A DNA stretch of 64,000 bases from the NCBI GenBank assembly GCA_035652095.1, contig DASREM010000011.1, positions 62,001 to 126,000 on the forward strand, read 5' to 3'. Both the position numbers and the translations under genes were made by a program. Positions 8,669 to 17,750 of this stretch are shown piece by piece. The first letter of the stretch is position 1, and the number at the start of each line of letters is the position of its first letter. Under the pieces are notes generated by a model. That model did no database searches. It was given only the letters and a program-made list of their open reading frames with translations, and was not told the origin of the DNA. This DNA comes from DASREM01 sp035652095 (GTDB lineage: Bacteria > Acidobacteriota > Terriglobia > Terriglobales > Acidobacteriaceae).

Positions 8669-9838
8669 TTGAGAAAATTTCTCGTCATTGTCGTGCTATT
8701 GCCCATCTTGATCGGGCTCGGATGGTGGTACTTCCACCAGCGTTCGCTGCCGAATTACGGTCCGAGTTACCGCGAATACGCCTACGTCACCAATGGCAAG
8801 AGCAATACCGTCAGCGTGGTCGACCTGACGCCGCGGCCGATTCCAAGCTTCACCGTGATCAAGAGTATTGCCGTGGGAAACAATCCGACCGGCATCGCGG
8901 CCAACCCGAAGAAGCCTGAAATTTACGTGGTTAATACGTCGTCGAATAACGTGAGCGTAATCGACGCCGAGCGCAACGTGCTGGTCGCAACCGTCGGCGT
9001 TCACGGCACTCCATATTTCATCGCGGTCTCACAAGATGGCAAGCGCGGGTACGTGGCGAATTCGGGCTCTGCGAACCTGTCGGTTCTGGACCTCGACAAG
9101 AGAACTGTCATCGCCACCCTGAAGGTGGGCGCTTCTCCGGAAGCAGTCCGAGTCTCTGACGATGGCAAGACCGTGCTGGCGGCGAATCGCGGCGACGGGA
9201 CGGTATCAATCATGGATGCGGAGCAGTTGAAGGTTCGCAGCACGATTCAGACGTGCTCGCAGCCGAGCGACATCGCTATCCAGCGCGACAGCCGCAAGGC
9301 GTTCGTGGCCTGCTCCGCGTCCGGGCAAGTCGCTGCCCTTGATCTCAAGAATGACCGTCTGCTGGCCCTGCTCGACGTCGGCAAGACTCCCGTCCACCTC
9401 ACCCTCAAACCCGACGGCGGGGAGTTGATCGTCACCAACTTCGATTCCGACAATATTTCCATTATCGAGACTGCGACCAATGAGGTCGGCGGCAGCTATT
9501 TGGTCGGGACCCATCCCTCCCGCGGGGTGGTCACCAGCGACAACTCTCGCCTTTATGTCACCAACTTCGGGTCGAACAACGTGGCGGTGTACGACATTGA
9601 TCTGGGCAAGGTGGTGTCTTCGTTTTCAGTCGGCAGTCATCCCGACGCAATCGCCTTATCCCAGAGCGAGAACTATGTTTTGGTGCTGAACTCGGATTCC
9701 GGGGACATGGCGGTCTTGCAAAGAAAGACGCCTACCCGAAAAGACCCAGGTGAATACTCTCTTCTGTTGATGGTCCAGGTGGGATTGCAACCGAACAACA
9801 TCGTAGTAAAGGCGTTCACAGACTCCCGCCTGCAGTAA
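8669..9838 (+). CDS. YncE-type seven-bladed beta-propeller (YVTN repeat) protein
   Basis: A 389-residue protein starting with TTG. An N-terminal signal anchor (FLVIVVLLPILIGLGWWYF) is followed by repeated YVTN/YVAN-type blades: YVTNGKSNTVSVVDL, YVVNTSSNNVSVIDA, YVANSGSANLSVLDL, LAANRGDGTVSIMDA, IVTNFDSDNISIIET and YVTNFGSNNVAVYDI. Members of this family are exported propellers with structural or binding roles; no catalytic residue can be assigned. It starts 45 bp after the DAHP synthase stop on the same strand, which may be incidental. Confidence 0.85.
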   Translation: MRKFLVIVVLLPILIGLGWWYFHQRSLPNYGPSYREYAYVTNGKSNTVSVVDLTPRPIPSFTVIKSIAVGNNPTGIAANPKKPEIYVVNTSSNNVSVIDAERNVLVATVGVHGTPYFIAVSQDGKRGYVANSGSANLSVLDLDKRTVIATLKVGASPEAVRVSDDGKTVLAANRGDGTVSIMDAEQLKVRSTIQTCSQPSDIAIQRDSRKAFVACSASGQVAALDLKNDRLLALLDVGKTPVHLTLKPDGGELIVTNFDSDNISIIETATNEVGGSYLVGTHPSRGVVTSDNSRLYVTNFGSNNVAVYDIDLGKVVSSFSVGSHPDAIALSQSENYVLVLNSDSGDMAVLQRKTPTRKDPGEYSLLLMVQVGLQPNNIVVKAFTDSRLQ

Positions 9839-9948
9839 ATTCGATTCCCGAATCAACTCATGACCGCTGTTGAGTCACAAACGTAACTAACATCGAGAGG
9901 CCCTGTCCGTCTAACATAGTATTTCCAAGAATTGTGGGAGGACTGCTC

Positions 9949-12249
9949 GTGGCGGCTTGGCGGGTTACGGCGTCGTTATTGCTCGGCATGCTGCTGGCGG
10001 TGCCCAGTCCGTCGCTGGCTTCCTCCGAGCCAGAATTCGGCCACGTGAAAATTCCCCGCGTCAGCGCGCCTCCCAAACTGGAAGATTTTCTCGGGATGGA
10101 ACCCGGTCCGGCATGGCGCGGGAAGATGGCGAAGGTGTCCGGATTCACCCAGCGCGTTCCCAGCGACGGGCAGCCCTCGAGCCAAGCCACCGATGTCTAC
10201 CTCGGATATAACGACAAGAACCTGTACGCGGTTTTTGTATGCTTCGATACCGAACACGCCAAGCTGCGTGCCCGCCTTTCCCGCCGCGAAGATATCATTG
10301 ACGACGATTCCGTCGAAATCATGCTGGACACTTTCAATGACCACCGCCGCGCTTATGCGTTCCTGGCGAATCCGCTGGGAGTGCAGTCCGACGCGTTGTG
10401 GACGGAGGGGCAGGATTTTGATTTCTCGTTTGATACGGTTTGGGACTCCGAGGCCCGGCCGACCGACCGGGGATACGTGGTATGGATGGCGATCCCGTTC
10501 CGCAGTTTGCGCTTCGCTTCTACCGATCCGCAGACCTGGGGCATTTTGCTGAACCGCGGCATTCCGCGCAATAACGAGGACACATTCTGGCCTCCGTATT
10601 CAAGCCGGATTCAGGGGCGGCTCAATCAGGAGGGACAAGCCACAGGCCTGGAACAGATTTCTCCCGGGCGCAATATTCAACTCATCCCGTATGGGATCAT
10701 GCGATCGTTCAAGCAACTGGATTTAAGGGACCCCTTCCGTCCGACCTATACCCAGCGAGACGTCTTCGGTCAGGTCGGACTGGATGGGAAGGTTGTGCTG
10801 AAAGACAAGTTCGTGCTCGACGCAACCGCCAATCCCGACTTCAGTCAGATCGAGTCGGACCAGCCGCAGGTGACCGTAAACCAGCGATTTGAGGTCTTCT
10901 TTCCGGAAAAGCGTCCATTCTTCCTGGAGAATTCGAATTACTTTCAAACTCCCATCAACCTGGTGTTCACGCGCCGGATCGAACAGCCAAAATGGGGAGT
11001 CCGCCTGACCGGGAAAGACGGACCATGGGCGGTGGGACTGCTGGCCGCCGATGATGTGGGTCCCGGACGCGAAGTGCCGGTCAGCGATCCTCTGAACAAC
11101 CAACACGCGTACTTCTCGATCGCGCGCATCAGCCGCGACATTGGCTCGCAGTCTACGATTGGCGTGCTCTTCGCCGATCGCGAATTCGGGCCATACTTTA
11201 ACCGCGTCGGAGGAATCGATGGCCGGTTCACGCTGAACGATCACTGGGTAACCAGTTTTCAAGGCGTCGTCAGTTCAACGATCAATCCAGTGGATCCGAA
11301 ATTCCTGACCACGGGCAATTATCAGGCTGGTCCGGCCGCCGAATTTGTTCTGCAGCGCCAGGGGCGCAAGTTCAACTATTTTTTCGATTACAGCGACCGC
11401 AGCAACGATTTCCGCACGATTGCAGGGTTTGATCCGCAGCCCGATATTCACAACCTGTATCACCGCGTGCAGTACAGCTTCCGGCCCGAGGGCAAGCGCC
11501 TGATCTCCTGGACGCCGCAGATGGAGGTCTATAACACCTGGGACCACGAAGGAAACTACTTGATGTCGGGGTACACGCCTTCGATCCGCGCGGAATTTGT
11601 GGGACAAACCTTCATTACGTTGCTGTATGCCAAGGAGGCCGAGGTGCTGCGGCCCAAGGATTTCTCGGTTCTGACCAGCAACCATAAATACGTGCGGCAT
11701 ACCACAGAGATCTCGTTCGATACCGGATACTACCGGCCGGTTTCGCTGCACCTGGATTATCGTTTCGGCACACGCGTGAACTACGATCCTCCCGGGATTG
11801 AAATCCCATTTCTCGCCGGACGCACCAGCACGACGGCTACGCTTACGATTCGACCCAACCGGTCGCTGCGCGTGGACAATGATTTCATCCTGTTTCGGCT
11901 GCACGATCGCAAGGGTTGCGCGGGCTCATTGAACAATGACATTTTCCGTACCAAGTGGAACTACCAGTTCACCAGGAAACTATCGCTGCGTTTTATCGGA
12001 CAATACAACGCGGTGCTAACCAACCCTTCGTTCACTTCCATCTACCAGCAGAAAGATTTCAACGCAGATTTCCTGGTCACGTACCTCGTGCATCCAAGCA
12101 CGGCGTTTTATATCGGCTATAACAGCAACCTGGAGACGGTACTGGATCCATTGCAGGCGGATCTCAACGGAAATCTTCTCTTCGGAAACCGGTTTAAGAA
12201 CGACGGGCGGACTTTGTTTGTGAAGGCCTCTTACTTGTTCCGGTTCTAG
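9949..12249 (+). CDS. Outer-membrane DUF5916-type protein with CBM9-like N-domain
   Basis: About 766 residues. A signal peptide (RVTASLLLGMLLAVPSPSLAS) precedes a CBM9-like sugar-binding-fold domain (about 40-220, with VYLGYNDKNLYAVFVCFD and DDDSVEIMLDTF). The long beta-rich region has aromatic-rich strands and a C-terminal phenylalanine (FVKASYLFRF), as in outer-membrane barrels. This matches the DUF5916 architecture. The GTG at 9949 is preferred to the GTG at 9934 because GGGAGGA (9936-9942) is well placed only for the former. The substrate is unknown; many homologues are annotated loosely as hydrolases without evidence. Confidence 0.8.
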   Translation: MAAWRVTASLLLGMLLAVPSPSLASSEPEFGHVKIPRVSAPPKLEDFLGMEPGPAWRGKMAKVSGFTQRVPSDGQPSSQATDVYLGYNDKNLYAVFVCFDTEHAKLRARLSRREDIIDDDSVEIMLDTFNDHRRAYAFLANPLGVQSDALWTEGQDFDFSFDTVWDSEARPTDRGYVVWMAIPFRSLRFASTDPQTWGILLNRGIPRNNEDTFWPPYSSRIQGRLNQEGQATGLEQISPGRNIQLIPYGIMRSFKQLDLRDPFRPTYTQRDVFGQVGLDGKVVLKDKFVLDATANPDFSQIESDQPQVTVNQRFEVFFPEKRPFFLENSNYFQTPINLVFTRRIEQPKWGVRLTGKDGPWAVGLLAADDVGPGREVPVSDPLNNQHAYFSIARISRDIGSQSTIGVLFADREFGPYFNRVGGIDGRFTLNDHWVTSFQGVVSSTINPVDPKFLTTGNYQAGPAAEFVLQRQGRKFNYFFDYSDRSNDFRTIAGFDPQPDIHNLYHRVQYSFRPEGKRLISWTPQMEVYNTWDHEGNYLMSGYTPSIRAEFVGQTFITLLYAKEAEVLRPKDFSVLTSNHKYVRHTTEISFDTGYYRPVSLHLDYRFGTRVNYDPPGIEIPFLAGRTSTTATLTIRPNRSLRVDNDFILFRLHDRKGCAGSLNNDIFRTKWNYQFTRKLSLRFIGQYNAVLTNPSFTSIYQQKDFNADFLVTYLVHPSTAFYIGYNSNLETVLDPLQADLNGNLLFGNRFKNDGRTLFVKASYLFRF

Positions 12250-12294
12250 ACGGCCGCTTGCACGCAAGAGCAGTGTCTTGCGAAGTTCGACAGC

Positions 12295-13593
12295 TCACTT
12301 CCGCAACAATTCCAGCACGGCGGCGGTCTCGGCTTCGATGCCGGTGCGAAGACTGGGCTCGCGGTCGGGAGCGAAGAAGGGGGAATGCGGCCCCGGCAAC
12401 TTCCCGCCGGACGCCTTGGCTTTCCTGAACTCCTCGGGATTGACTGCGCCGAGCGAGAACTGTAATGCGGGAACACCGGCACGGCCATACTCGGCGAAAT
12501 CATCGCTTGCCATGGCCGGGGGTTCCTGCACCACGTTGTCTGCACCGAAGATTTGCTTCAGGGCGTCCGCTGTTTTCTGGGTGAGGGCCGGATCGTTGTA
12601 CACGGCTTTCACGCTCTCGGTGACTTGGACGAGCGGCGCCTTGGGTGCTCCAGCGGCAGTCGCTTCTCCTTTGGCAATCCGTTCAATGGAATCGAGCAGG
12701 TGTTGACGGACCTCGTCCTTGTAAGAGCGTACGGTAAGCTGCAAATGGACTTCGTCGGGGATGATGTTGTGCTTGGTTCCACCGTGGATGGAGCCCACCG
12801 TGATCACTGCCGGGTCCTGGGGATTAATTTCGCGAGAGACAATCGTCTGCCAGGCGAGAATCGTACGGGCGGCGATGACAATAGGATCAACCGCTACCTG
12901 CGGCGCGGAGCCATGGCCGCCTTTGCCGTAGATGGTGACATCCACGGAATCGGAGTTGGCGAGCGCGTAACCAGGGGTGTAACCCAACTTCCCTGCCGGA
13001 AGGTCCGCAGTGTCGTGAAGGGAGATCGCGAAGTCAGGGCGAGGAAAGCGCGTGAACAGTCCATCTTTCAACATGGCAGCGGCGCCGCGGATGCGCTCTT
13101 CGGCGGGCTGCCCGACAAAGATAAACGTCCCATGCCAGCGGTCTTTGTTCTGAGACAGCAGAGTTGCAGTGCCGATGCCGACCGCCATGTGCAGGTCGTG
13201 CCCGCAAGCGTGCATGACGGGAACGTCGGCACCCAGATCGTCTTTGGTCATCACGTGACTCGCATAGGGCAAACCAGTTTTTTCGGGGACCGGCAGCGCA
13301 TCGAGTTCCGCGCGGATCATCACCGTTGGCCCATTTCCATTCTTGAGAACGCCCACTACTCCGGTGCCGCCCACTCCTGTAGTGACATCGAAGCCGAGCT
13401 TGCGCAAATTGTCCGCCATGGTGGCCGCGGTTTTCACTTCGTGAAGCGAGAGCTCAGGGTTGCGATGCAGGTCCATGTACAGGGACTCAATCCCGGGATA
13501 GATGTTGTCCATTTGGGCTTTTGAGGGAGACTCCCAGCTTTGCGCAACCACGGCGGCACTCAAGGCGAATACAACTAAAAGCGATCGGATCAT
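12295..13593 (-). CDS. Secreted M20-family metallo-amidohydrolase
   Basis: A 432-residue zinc hydrolase of the HipO/N-acyl-amino-acid amidohydrolase branch. A signal peptide (MIRSLLVVFALSAAVVAQ) is followed by DLHRNPELSLHE, the metal-binding MHACGHDLH, the catalytic/metal Glu pair in GQPAEERIRGA, the SLHD segment, the lid domain GGHGSAPQVAVDPI, and the C-terminal metal His region (ASDDFAEY). The start at 13593 is chosen for the signal peptide and an upstream GAGGA; the open frame continues to 13830 without family similarity. The likely role is extracytoplasmic deacylation of N-acyl amino acids or peptides. Confidence 0.9.
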   Translation of the reverse strand: MIRSLLVVFALSAAVVAQSWESPSKAQMDNIYPGIESLYMDLHRNPELSLHEVKTAATMADNLRKLGFDVTTGVGGTGVVGVLKNGNGPTVMIRAELDALPVPEKTGLPYASHVMTKDDLGADVPVMHACGHDLHMAVGIGTATLLSQNKDRWHGTFIFVGQPAEERIRGAAAMLKDGLFTRFPRPDFAISLHDTADLPAGKLGYTPGYALANSDSVDVTIYGKGGHGSAPQVAVDPIVIAARTILAWQTIVSREINPQDPAVITVGSIHGGTKHNIIPDEVHLQLTVRSYKDEVRQHLLDSIERIAKGEATAAGAPKAPLVQVTESVKAVYNDPALTQKTADALKQIFGADNVVQEPPAMASDDFAEYGRAGVPALQFSLGAVNPEEFRKAKASGGKLPGPHSPFFAPDREPSLRTGIEAETAAVLELLRK

Positions 13594-13679
13594 GGTTCCT
13601 CGGGTGATCATTAAATCACAGGGGAAGCGCAGGCCGGGCAGAGTGTTTTGACCAGAGAGCGAATTACGAAGGTGGCTTA

Positions 13680-14069
13680 TTACTGGGGAATCTCGAGGGC
13701 GCGACAGTTCTGGCTGATGATCTGCGTATGAAACGCGCTGCAATCGACAAATTCGATTCCATAGTGGAAGCCTGAGCGATTCCTGATAATCCCACGAAGG
13801 GTGAGATTCTCCCGTGCATAGGGAAGGCATAACACCAGGGTCACGGTGACCCCCAGTTCAACATCCCTGGGCATGAATGCGCTCAGGCCACCCTGGCTGA
13901 TGTCGCTGCCAGTGGAATGGAAGGAGCACCGGGCTCCGTTGATCAGGGCTTCAAGTCGAATAGGAATTTCCACTTCAAAACGCTTCCATCGACGTTGTGC
14001 CTTGGCTCCGGAGTTGGTGGTTGGCATCGGGTTAGAGGTAACCTTCTTCGACGCGACGGAGAAACTCAT
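13680..14069 (-). CDS. PilZ-domain protein (c-di-GMP binding)
   Basis: A 129-residue single-domain PilZ protein. The two c-di-GMP contact motifs are present: RRWKRFEV (RxxxR type) and the D-x-S-x-x-G motif as DISQGG, 30 residues apart, followed by the barrel strand LRGIIRNRSGFHYGIEFVD. It should act as a cytosolic c-di-GMP receptor, but the output partner is not evident. The start is ambiguous. The ATG at 14069 has an adjacent GAGGGGG, while the ATG at 14027 lies four bases after the upstream gene's stop, which is the usual coupled arrangement. Confidence 0.85.
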   Translation of the reverse strand: MSFSVASKKVTSNPMPTTNSGAKAQRRWKRFEVEIPIRLEALINGARCSFHSTGSDISQGGLSAFMPRDVELGVTVTLVLCLPYARENLTLRGIIRNRSGFHYGIEFVDCSAFHTQIISQNCRALEIPQ

Positions 14070-14397
14070 CCCCCTCGGCGCGAGCTTTCTCCAGCATTCC
14101 TGGATTGTCCCGATGATCGACCGACGCTTCTCGCAAAACCTGCTCTACAGCGGCGGCCGGTTTCAGACCCCGCATGACCAGAACGCGCATTTTCTCGAGG
14201 AATTCATTCCGGCGGGTGGGAGTGGGCTGAGTCGCGATCTTTTCGGGACACCGATGCTTTCCAAACTCTGATAGCGCCAGGTTGTCATAGGCGCGGCGAA
14301 CGGCGGAGTCGGTCACGGCAATGGAGATGGGATAACCCCAGTCACAGCCGGAGCAGGTCCATCCCTGATCGGTCTTCCACACGATGCTTCTGTGCAT
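14032..14397 (-). CDS. Small conserved-type protein with CxxC motif, unknown
   Basis: A 121-residue protein. The N-terminus contains WTCSGCDWGY and a later HRC, which could make a small zinc site. The rest is charged and helical (EFLEKMRVLVMRGLKPAAAVEQVLREA). It overlaps or abuts the PilZ gene on the same strand, so the two are probably co-transcribed. I do not recognise a named family. The acidobacterial style (single CxxC 'ribbon' followed by a helix) suggests a binding or regulatory role, which is inference. Confidence 0.65.
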   Translation of the reverse strand: MHRSIVWKTDQGWTCSGCDWGYPISIAVTDSAVRRAYDNLALSEFGKHRCPEKIATQPTPTRRNEFLEKMRVLVMRGLKPAAAVEQVLREASVDHRDNPGMLEKARAEGDEFLRRVEEGYL

Positions 14398-14797
14398 TTC
14401 CAGCCCTTTTTGCGCGACGGCTGCTAAGACATCGTTAAGGACGGCGGAAGGTTGAGACTTGTATCACCAGACACCGGTCGGGAATAGAGCAATAATAATT
14501 TAAGTAGTTCTTTTGAAGCAGTCCCCGGCGGCGAAGCCAGTGCGGCAAATCAAAATTCCCCCAAAGAATTTCGCGAGGTGATGGTGCTTAGTTTGGCGTG
14601 ACCGAACCGGTTGCGTCCAATACATTGTTCGTAGCGCGACGAAACGTTTTGGCTATGACGACAGGCAACGTGTAGATTATTGAGAACTGCTTCCACATCA
14701 TTGCAAGACCAGCCGGTACCGGCGCCCGCAAAAGCGGGTAGAGTGCGCGCCGCAGACGCTGAGGCAAGAAGAACGAAATCAATAGAGGCGAGCCTCC
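14398..14797. other. Intergenic region without a recognisable gene
   Basis: 400 bp between the divergent CxxC-protein and LysR genes. I see no convincing coding frame. It contains the palindrome CCGGTACCGG (14713-14722), 76 bp before the LysR start, and an AT-rich stretch around 14490-14515. Both may be promoter/operator sequence for the divergent genes, which is the usual position for LysR autoregulation, but no T-N11-A box was confidently identified. Confidence 0.4.
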
Positions 14798-15793
14798 ATG
14801 GAACTCCGGCATCTGCGTTATTTCGTGGCCGTCGCGGAAGAACGCAACTTCAGTCGCGCGGCGCTCAAACTTCACATAGCCCAGCCGCCGCTGAGCCAGC
14901 AAATCCGCAGCCTCGAGCACGATTTGGGAGTGCAATTGCTGCTTCGCAACAGCCGGGGGGTGGAACTTACCGCCGCAGGGAAGCACTTCCTGGGAGAAGC
15001 ACAACAGATCCTGGCCCAGGCAGACCGCGCGAAATACCTGGCTCGCCGCGTCGCGCAGGGGCAAGCAGGATGTATCCAGGTGGCGTGCGGACCCATTGCC
15101 TCGCTGGCGGTTCTGCCGCCGGTGCTTGCGCGTTTTCGCCAATCTCATCCGCAAGTCGACTTGCAAGTGCATGACATGCTGACCGATCCCGCCCTCGATG
15201 CCTTGCTGAGGGGTTCCGTGGATGTGGTGTTTGGATTGGCGCCCTTCGAGAGCGAAGGCGTGCAATCGGAAATCGTTTATCGCGACAGACTCACGGTGGC
15301 GGTGCCCAAGGGTCACGCTCTAAGCCGCCTTTCTCGTGTAGATCTTCGGGATTGTGCTGGAGAACAATTCGTCGTCATTGCCAGATCGACCTCGACGCGG
15401 GCCTATGAGATGGGGATGGAGCTGTGCCGGAGGGCGGGATTTCGCCCCGAAGTCATCCACGAGGTCAACGGAATCCAATCCCAGCTAACGCTCATCAGCG
15501 CCGGTTTCGGGTTCGGGCTCGTGCCAAGCTCCGTGAAGGTGATCGGAAGTGGAGTGACTTTTCTACCCTTACCCGAGACGGTGCCCACCGTTGATCTCGC
15601 GGTGGGATGGAAGGTGAACGATGAATCCCCGATTGTGGGATCGTTCCTCCAGATGGTACGGAAAACGCTCGGATCCACGAAAGCGCGGAGCCAGAAGTCC
15701 GTCCTTCCGACTCGTGCACGCACCCCGCGATCCGCGGGCAGAAGCGCCGCGGGCAGAAGCGCGTTGCGGCACTCCCGGCAACGAGCAAGCTAA
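14798..15793 (+). CDS. LysR-type transcriptional regulator
   Basis: A 331-residue regulator with an N-terminal winged helix-turn-helix (MELRHLRYFVAVAEERNFSR, then LHIAQPPLSQQIRSLE, then GVQLLLRNSRGVELTAAG). The periplasmic-binding-like effector domain follows (about 90-295). The N-terminus is of the CatM/BenM/CbbR-like group. The C-terminal 30 residues are basic, Arg/Ser-rich low complexity (RTPRSAGRSAAGRSALRH), longer than usual. The RBS is GAGGCGAG at about -10. No divergent metabolic operon reveals its target; the bacilliredoxin gene converges on it. Confidence 0.92.
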   Translation: MELRHLRYFVAVAEERNFSRAALKLHIAQPPLSQQIRSLEHDLGVQLLLRNSRGVELTAAGKHFLGEAQQILAQADRAKYLARRVAQGQAGCIQVACGPIASLAVLPPVLARFRQSHPQVDLQVHDMLTDPALDALLRGSVDVVFGLAPFESEGVQSEIVYRDRLTVAVPKGHALSRLSRVDLRDCAGEQFVVIARSTSTRAYEMGMELCRRAGFRPEVIHEVNGIQSQLTLISAGFGFGLVPSSVKVIGSGVTFLPLPETVPTVDLAVGWKVNDESPIVGSFLQMVRKTLGSTKARSQKSVLPTRARTPRSAGRSAAGRSALRHSRQRAS

Positions 15794-15803
15794 GGATCCG
15801 AAG

Positions 15804-16232
15804 CTATACGGTCGATTTGGCGCAGAACTTCTCGAACGACTTCTTCAACTCCGCGGCAATGTCGATGGCTTCGCGATGTTCGATATCGCTGCGCTGCATC
15901 ATGTAGACGAGCTTTCCGTCTCGCAGAATGCCGATCGAGGGCGAGGACGGCGCATAGCCGGTGAAGTAGGAGCGCGCGCGATCGGTGGCTTCGGCATCCT
16001 GGCCCGCGAACACGGAAACGATCTGGTCGGGCTTGGCGGAATGCTCCAGAGCCATGCGCACGGCGGGCCGCATGCGGCCGGCTGCACACCCGCAAATTGA
16101 GTTCACCACCACCATCGTGGTCCCTGGTTTCTTAGTAATTACTTCGTCGACTTCGGACGCGGTGCGCAGTTCCTGAATGCCAAGCCGGGTCAACTCTTCG
16201 CGCATCGGAACAACCATGATTTCAGGGTACAT
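15804..16232 (-). CDS. BrxA/BrxB-family bacilliredoxin
   Basis: A 142-residue thioredoxin-like protein of the YphP/YqiW family. The family's active site CGC is present (NSICGCAAGRMRPA), and the MYPEIMVVPMREELT start is diagnostic. In Firmicutes these proteins remove bacillithiol from mixed disulfides; in acidobacteria the thiol partner is not established. A strong GAGGAGA precedes the ATG. It converges on the LysR gene with 10 bp between stops. Confidence 0.93.
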   Translation of the reverse strand: MYPEIMVVPMREELTRLGIQELRTASEVDEVITKKPGTTMVVVNSICGCAAGRMRPAVRMALEHSAKPDQIVSVFAGQDAEATDRARSYFTGYAPSSPSIGILRDGKLVYMMQRSDIEHREAIDIAAELKKSFEKFCAKSTV

Positions 16233-16359
16233 TTCTCTCCTCTGGAATGAATTGCTTCTGATTTTAAACTGAATGAGAGGTTTCGGTCACGGAGGCTGCG
16301 CAGGATTCCGCGGGAACGTTCCCGCGCAAATCTGAATGGCCGTCGTATGATGTCGACGA

Positions 16360-17451
16360 ATGCTCATTCAAGAGAATGTCCCGCTGGCTCCGCTGACGAC
16401 ATTTCAGATCGGTGGACCGGCGCGTTACTTCAGTGAAGCAAGAACGCCCGAAGAGGTAAAGGCATCCGCGGCATTCGCGCGCTCCCGCAATTTGCCGCTG
16501 TTTGTTTTAGGGGGCGGCAGCAACCTGCTGGTTTCCGACGCCGGCTGGCCCGGACTGGTGCTCAAGGTGGGTATTCTTGGCATCAATCATGTCCACGGGC
16601 ACAACCGGGTTCTTTTCGAGGCGGGCGCCGGAGAAGACTGGGACGGCTTTGTTGCCGCCACGGTCGCCCATGGCATGGGCGGGATCGAATGTCTTAGCGG
16701 TATTCCCGGCAGCGTCGGTGGAACCCCGGTACAGAATGTCGGAGCCTACGGGCAAGAGGCGGCCGATGTGATCGAGTCCGTGCAAGTGCTCGATCTAGAA
16801 AACGGCGAACTCGTGGAATTGAGCAAGGAGGACTGCGGCTTCCGTTACCGCAGCAGCATCTTCAACACGACCCAGCGAGGCCGCTATGTGATTCTGCAGG
16901 TCAGCTTTGCCTTGCAGCATGGCGCCACGCCGCACCTGGAGTACGCCGACCTCAAGAGTTATTTTGCCGGCTGGACGGTGGCACCCAATCTGCTGCAAAC
17001 CAGGGAGGCGGTGCTCCAGATTCGGGCGTCCAAAGGCATGTTGAGCACTGGAACCGACCAAGACTCGCGCAGCGCCGGGTCGTTTTTCAAAAACCCTGTG
17101 GTTTCAGCCGAGGTTCATCAGGAACTCTCGCGACGAGCGACTGCGCGAGGCTTGCAGATTCCGAGCTATCCGGCGCTCGAGTTCCAGCACAAGATCTCAG
17201 CAGCCTGGCTAGTCGAACACTCCGGATTCAGCAGAGGCTTGGCCCGCGGGGCGGTGGGCATTTCAAATAAACATGCGCTGGCGATCGTGAATCGAGGCGG
17301 CGCTACTGCCGCCGAGGTCATTGTTCTTATGAAAGAAATTCAACAACAGGTAGAGAGCCAGTGGGGCATTCGCCTGGAGCCTGAACCGGTGTTTGTCGGA
17401 GATTTCACCACCCGGGCCTTCCCGCATCCGTCAGGACTTAAGCAATCCTGA
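16360..17451 (+). CDS. murB: UDP-N-acetylenolpyruvoylglucosamine reductase
   Basis: FAD-dependent reductase that makes UDP-N-acetylmuramate in peptidoglycan synthesis. FAD-binding and substrate motifs are intact: TFQIGGPARYF, LGGGSNLLVSD, GIPGSVGGTPVQNVGAYGQE, RYRSSIF, the catalytic Ser region SAGSFFKNP, and SNKHALAIVNRG. At 363 residues with a Y/F-containing mid-domain insertion it is the E. coli-like type I. It stands alone, apart from the mur-fts cluster; the next gene, glgP, starts 299 bp later. Confidence 0.96.
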   Translation: MLIQENVPLAPLTTFQIGGPARYFSEARTPEEVKASAAFARSRNLPLFVLGGGSNLLVSDAGWPGLVLKVGILGINHVHGHNRVLFEAGAGEDWDGFVAATVAHGMGGIECLSGIPGSVGGTPVQNVGAYGQEAADVIESVQVLDLENGELVELSKEDCGFRYRSSIFNTTQRGRYVILQVSFALQHGATPHLEYADLKSYFAGWTVAPNLLQTREAVLQIRASKGMLSTGTDQDSRSAGSFFKNPVVSAEVHQELSRRATARGLQIPSYPALEFQHKISAAWLVEHSGFSRGLARGAVGISNKHALAIVNRGGATAAEVIVLMKEIQQQVESQWGIRLEPEPVFVGDFTTRAFPHPSGLKQS

Positions 17452-17750
17452 AGTTCTACGAGCGGGGCACATCCATTTATGAGCGGTAAGCACGTTATGA
17501 TGTGATCTCCGTGGATCTGTAGACAGTACGGGTTTTGGAGTACTGCAACCCGGCCCTTGACAGGTACAATCAAACCGGGGTGAGCTGAGGTTTGTGCGGC
17601 TTGCGGGCCCGTAAGGACGCTCCTGGAGGATGGCCGAATCAACCGCCTGTTCACCATCTGTGAAACCCGATCAGGCACTAAAGTCGTTGCTCGAGCCAGG
17701 GCAAAGGCACACGGATCGGGCAGCAGGCTTCTCGGGGCCATGGAGTAGGA
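17452..17750. other. Intergenic region upstream of glgP
   Basis: 299 bp with no convincing gene. A 46-codon frame (17630-17770) starts with ATG immediately after GGAGG and overlaps the glgP start, but zero spacing argues against translation. TTGACA occurs at about 17567 without a good -10 element at 16-18 bp. It probably contains the glgP promoter and leader. Confidence 0.35.

Noticed and set aside
14588..15316. Long open frame antisense to the LysR gene, and similar antisense frames elsewhere
   Set aside because: They are shadows of high-GC genes with low-complexity translations and no family motif; the sense-strand genes are well supported.
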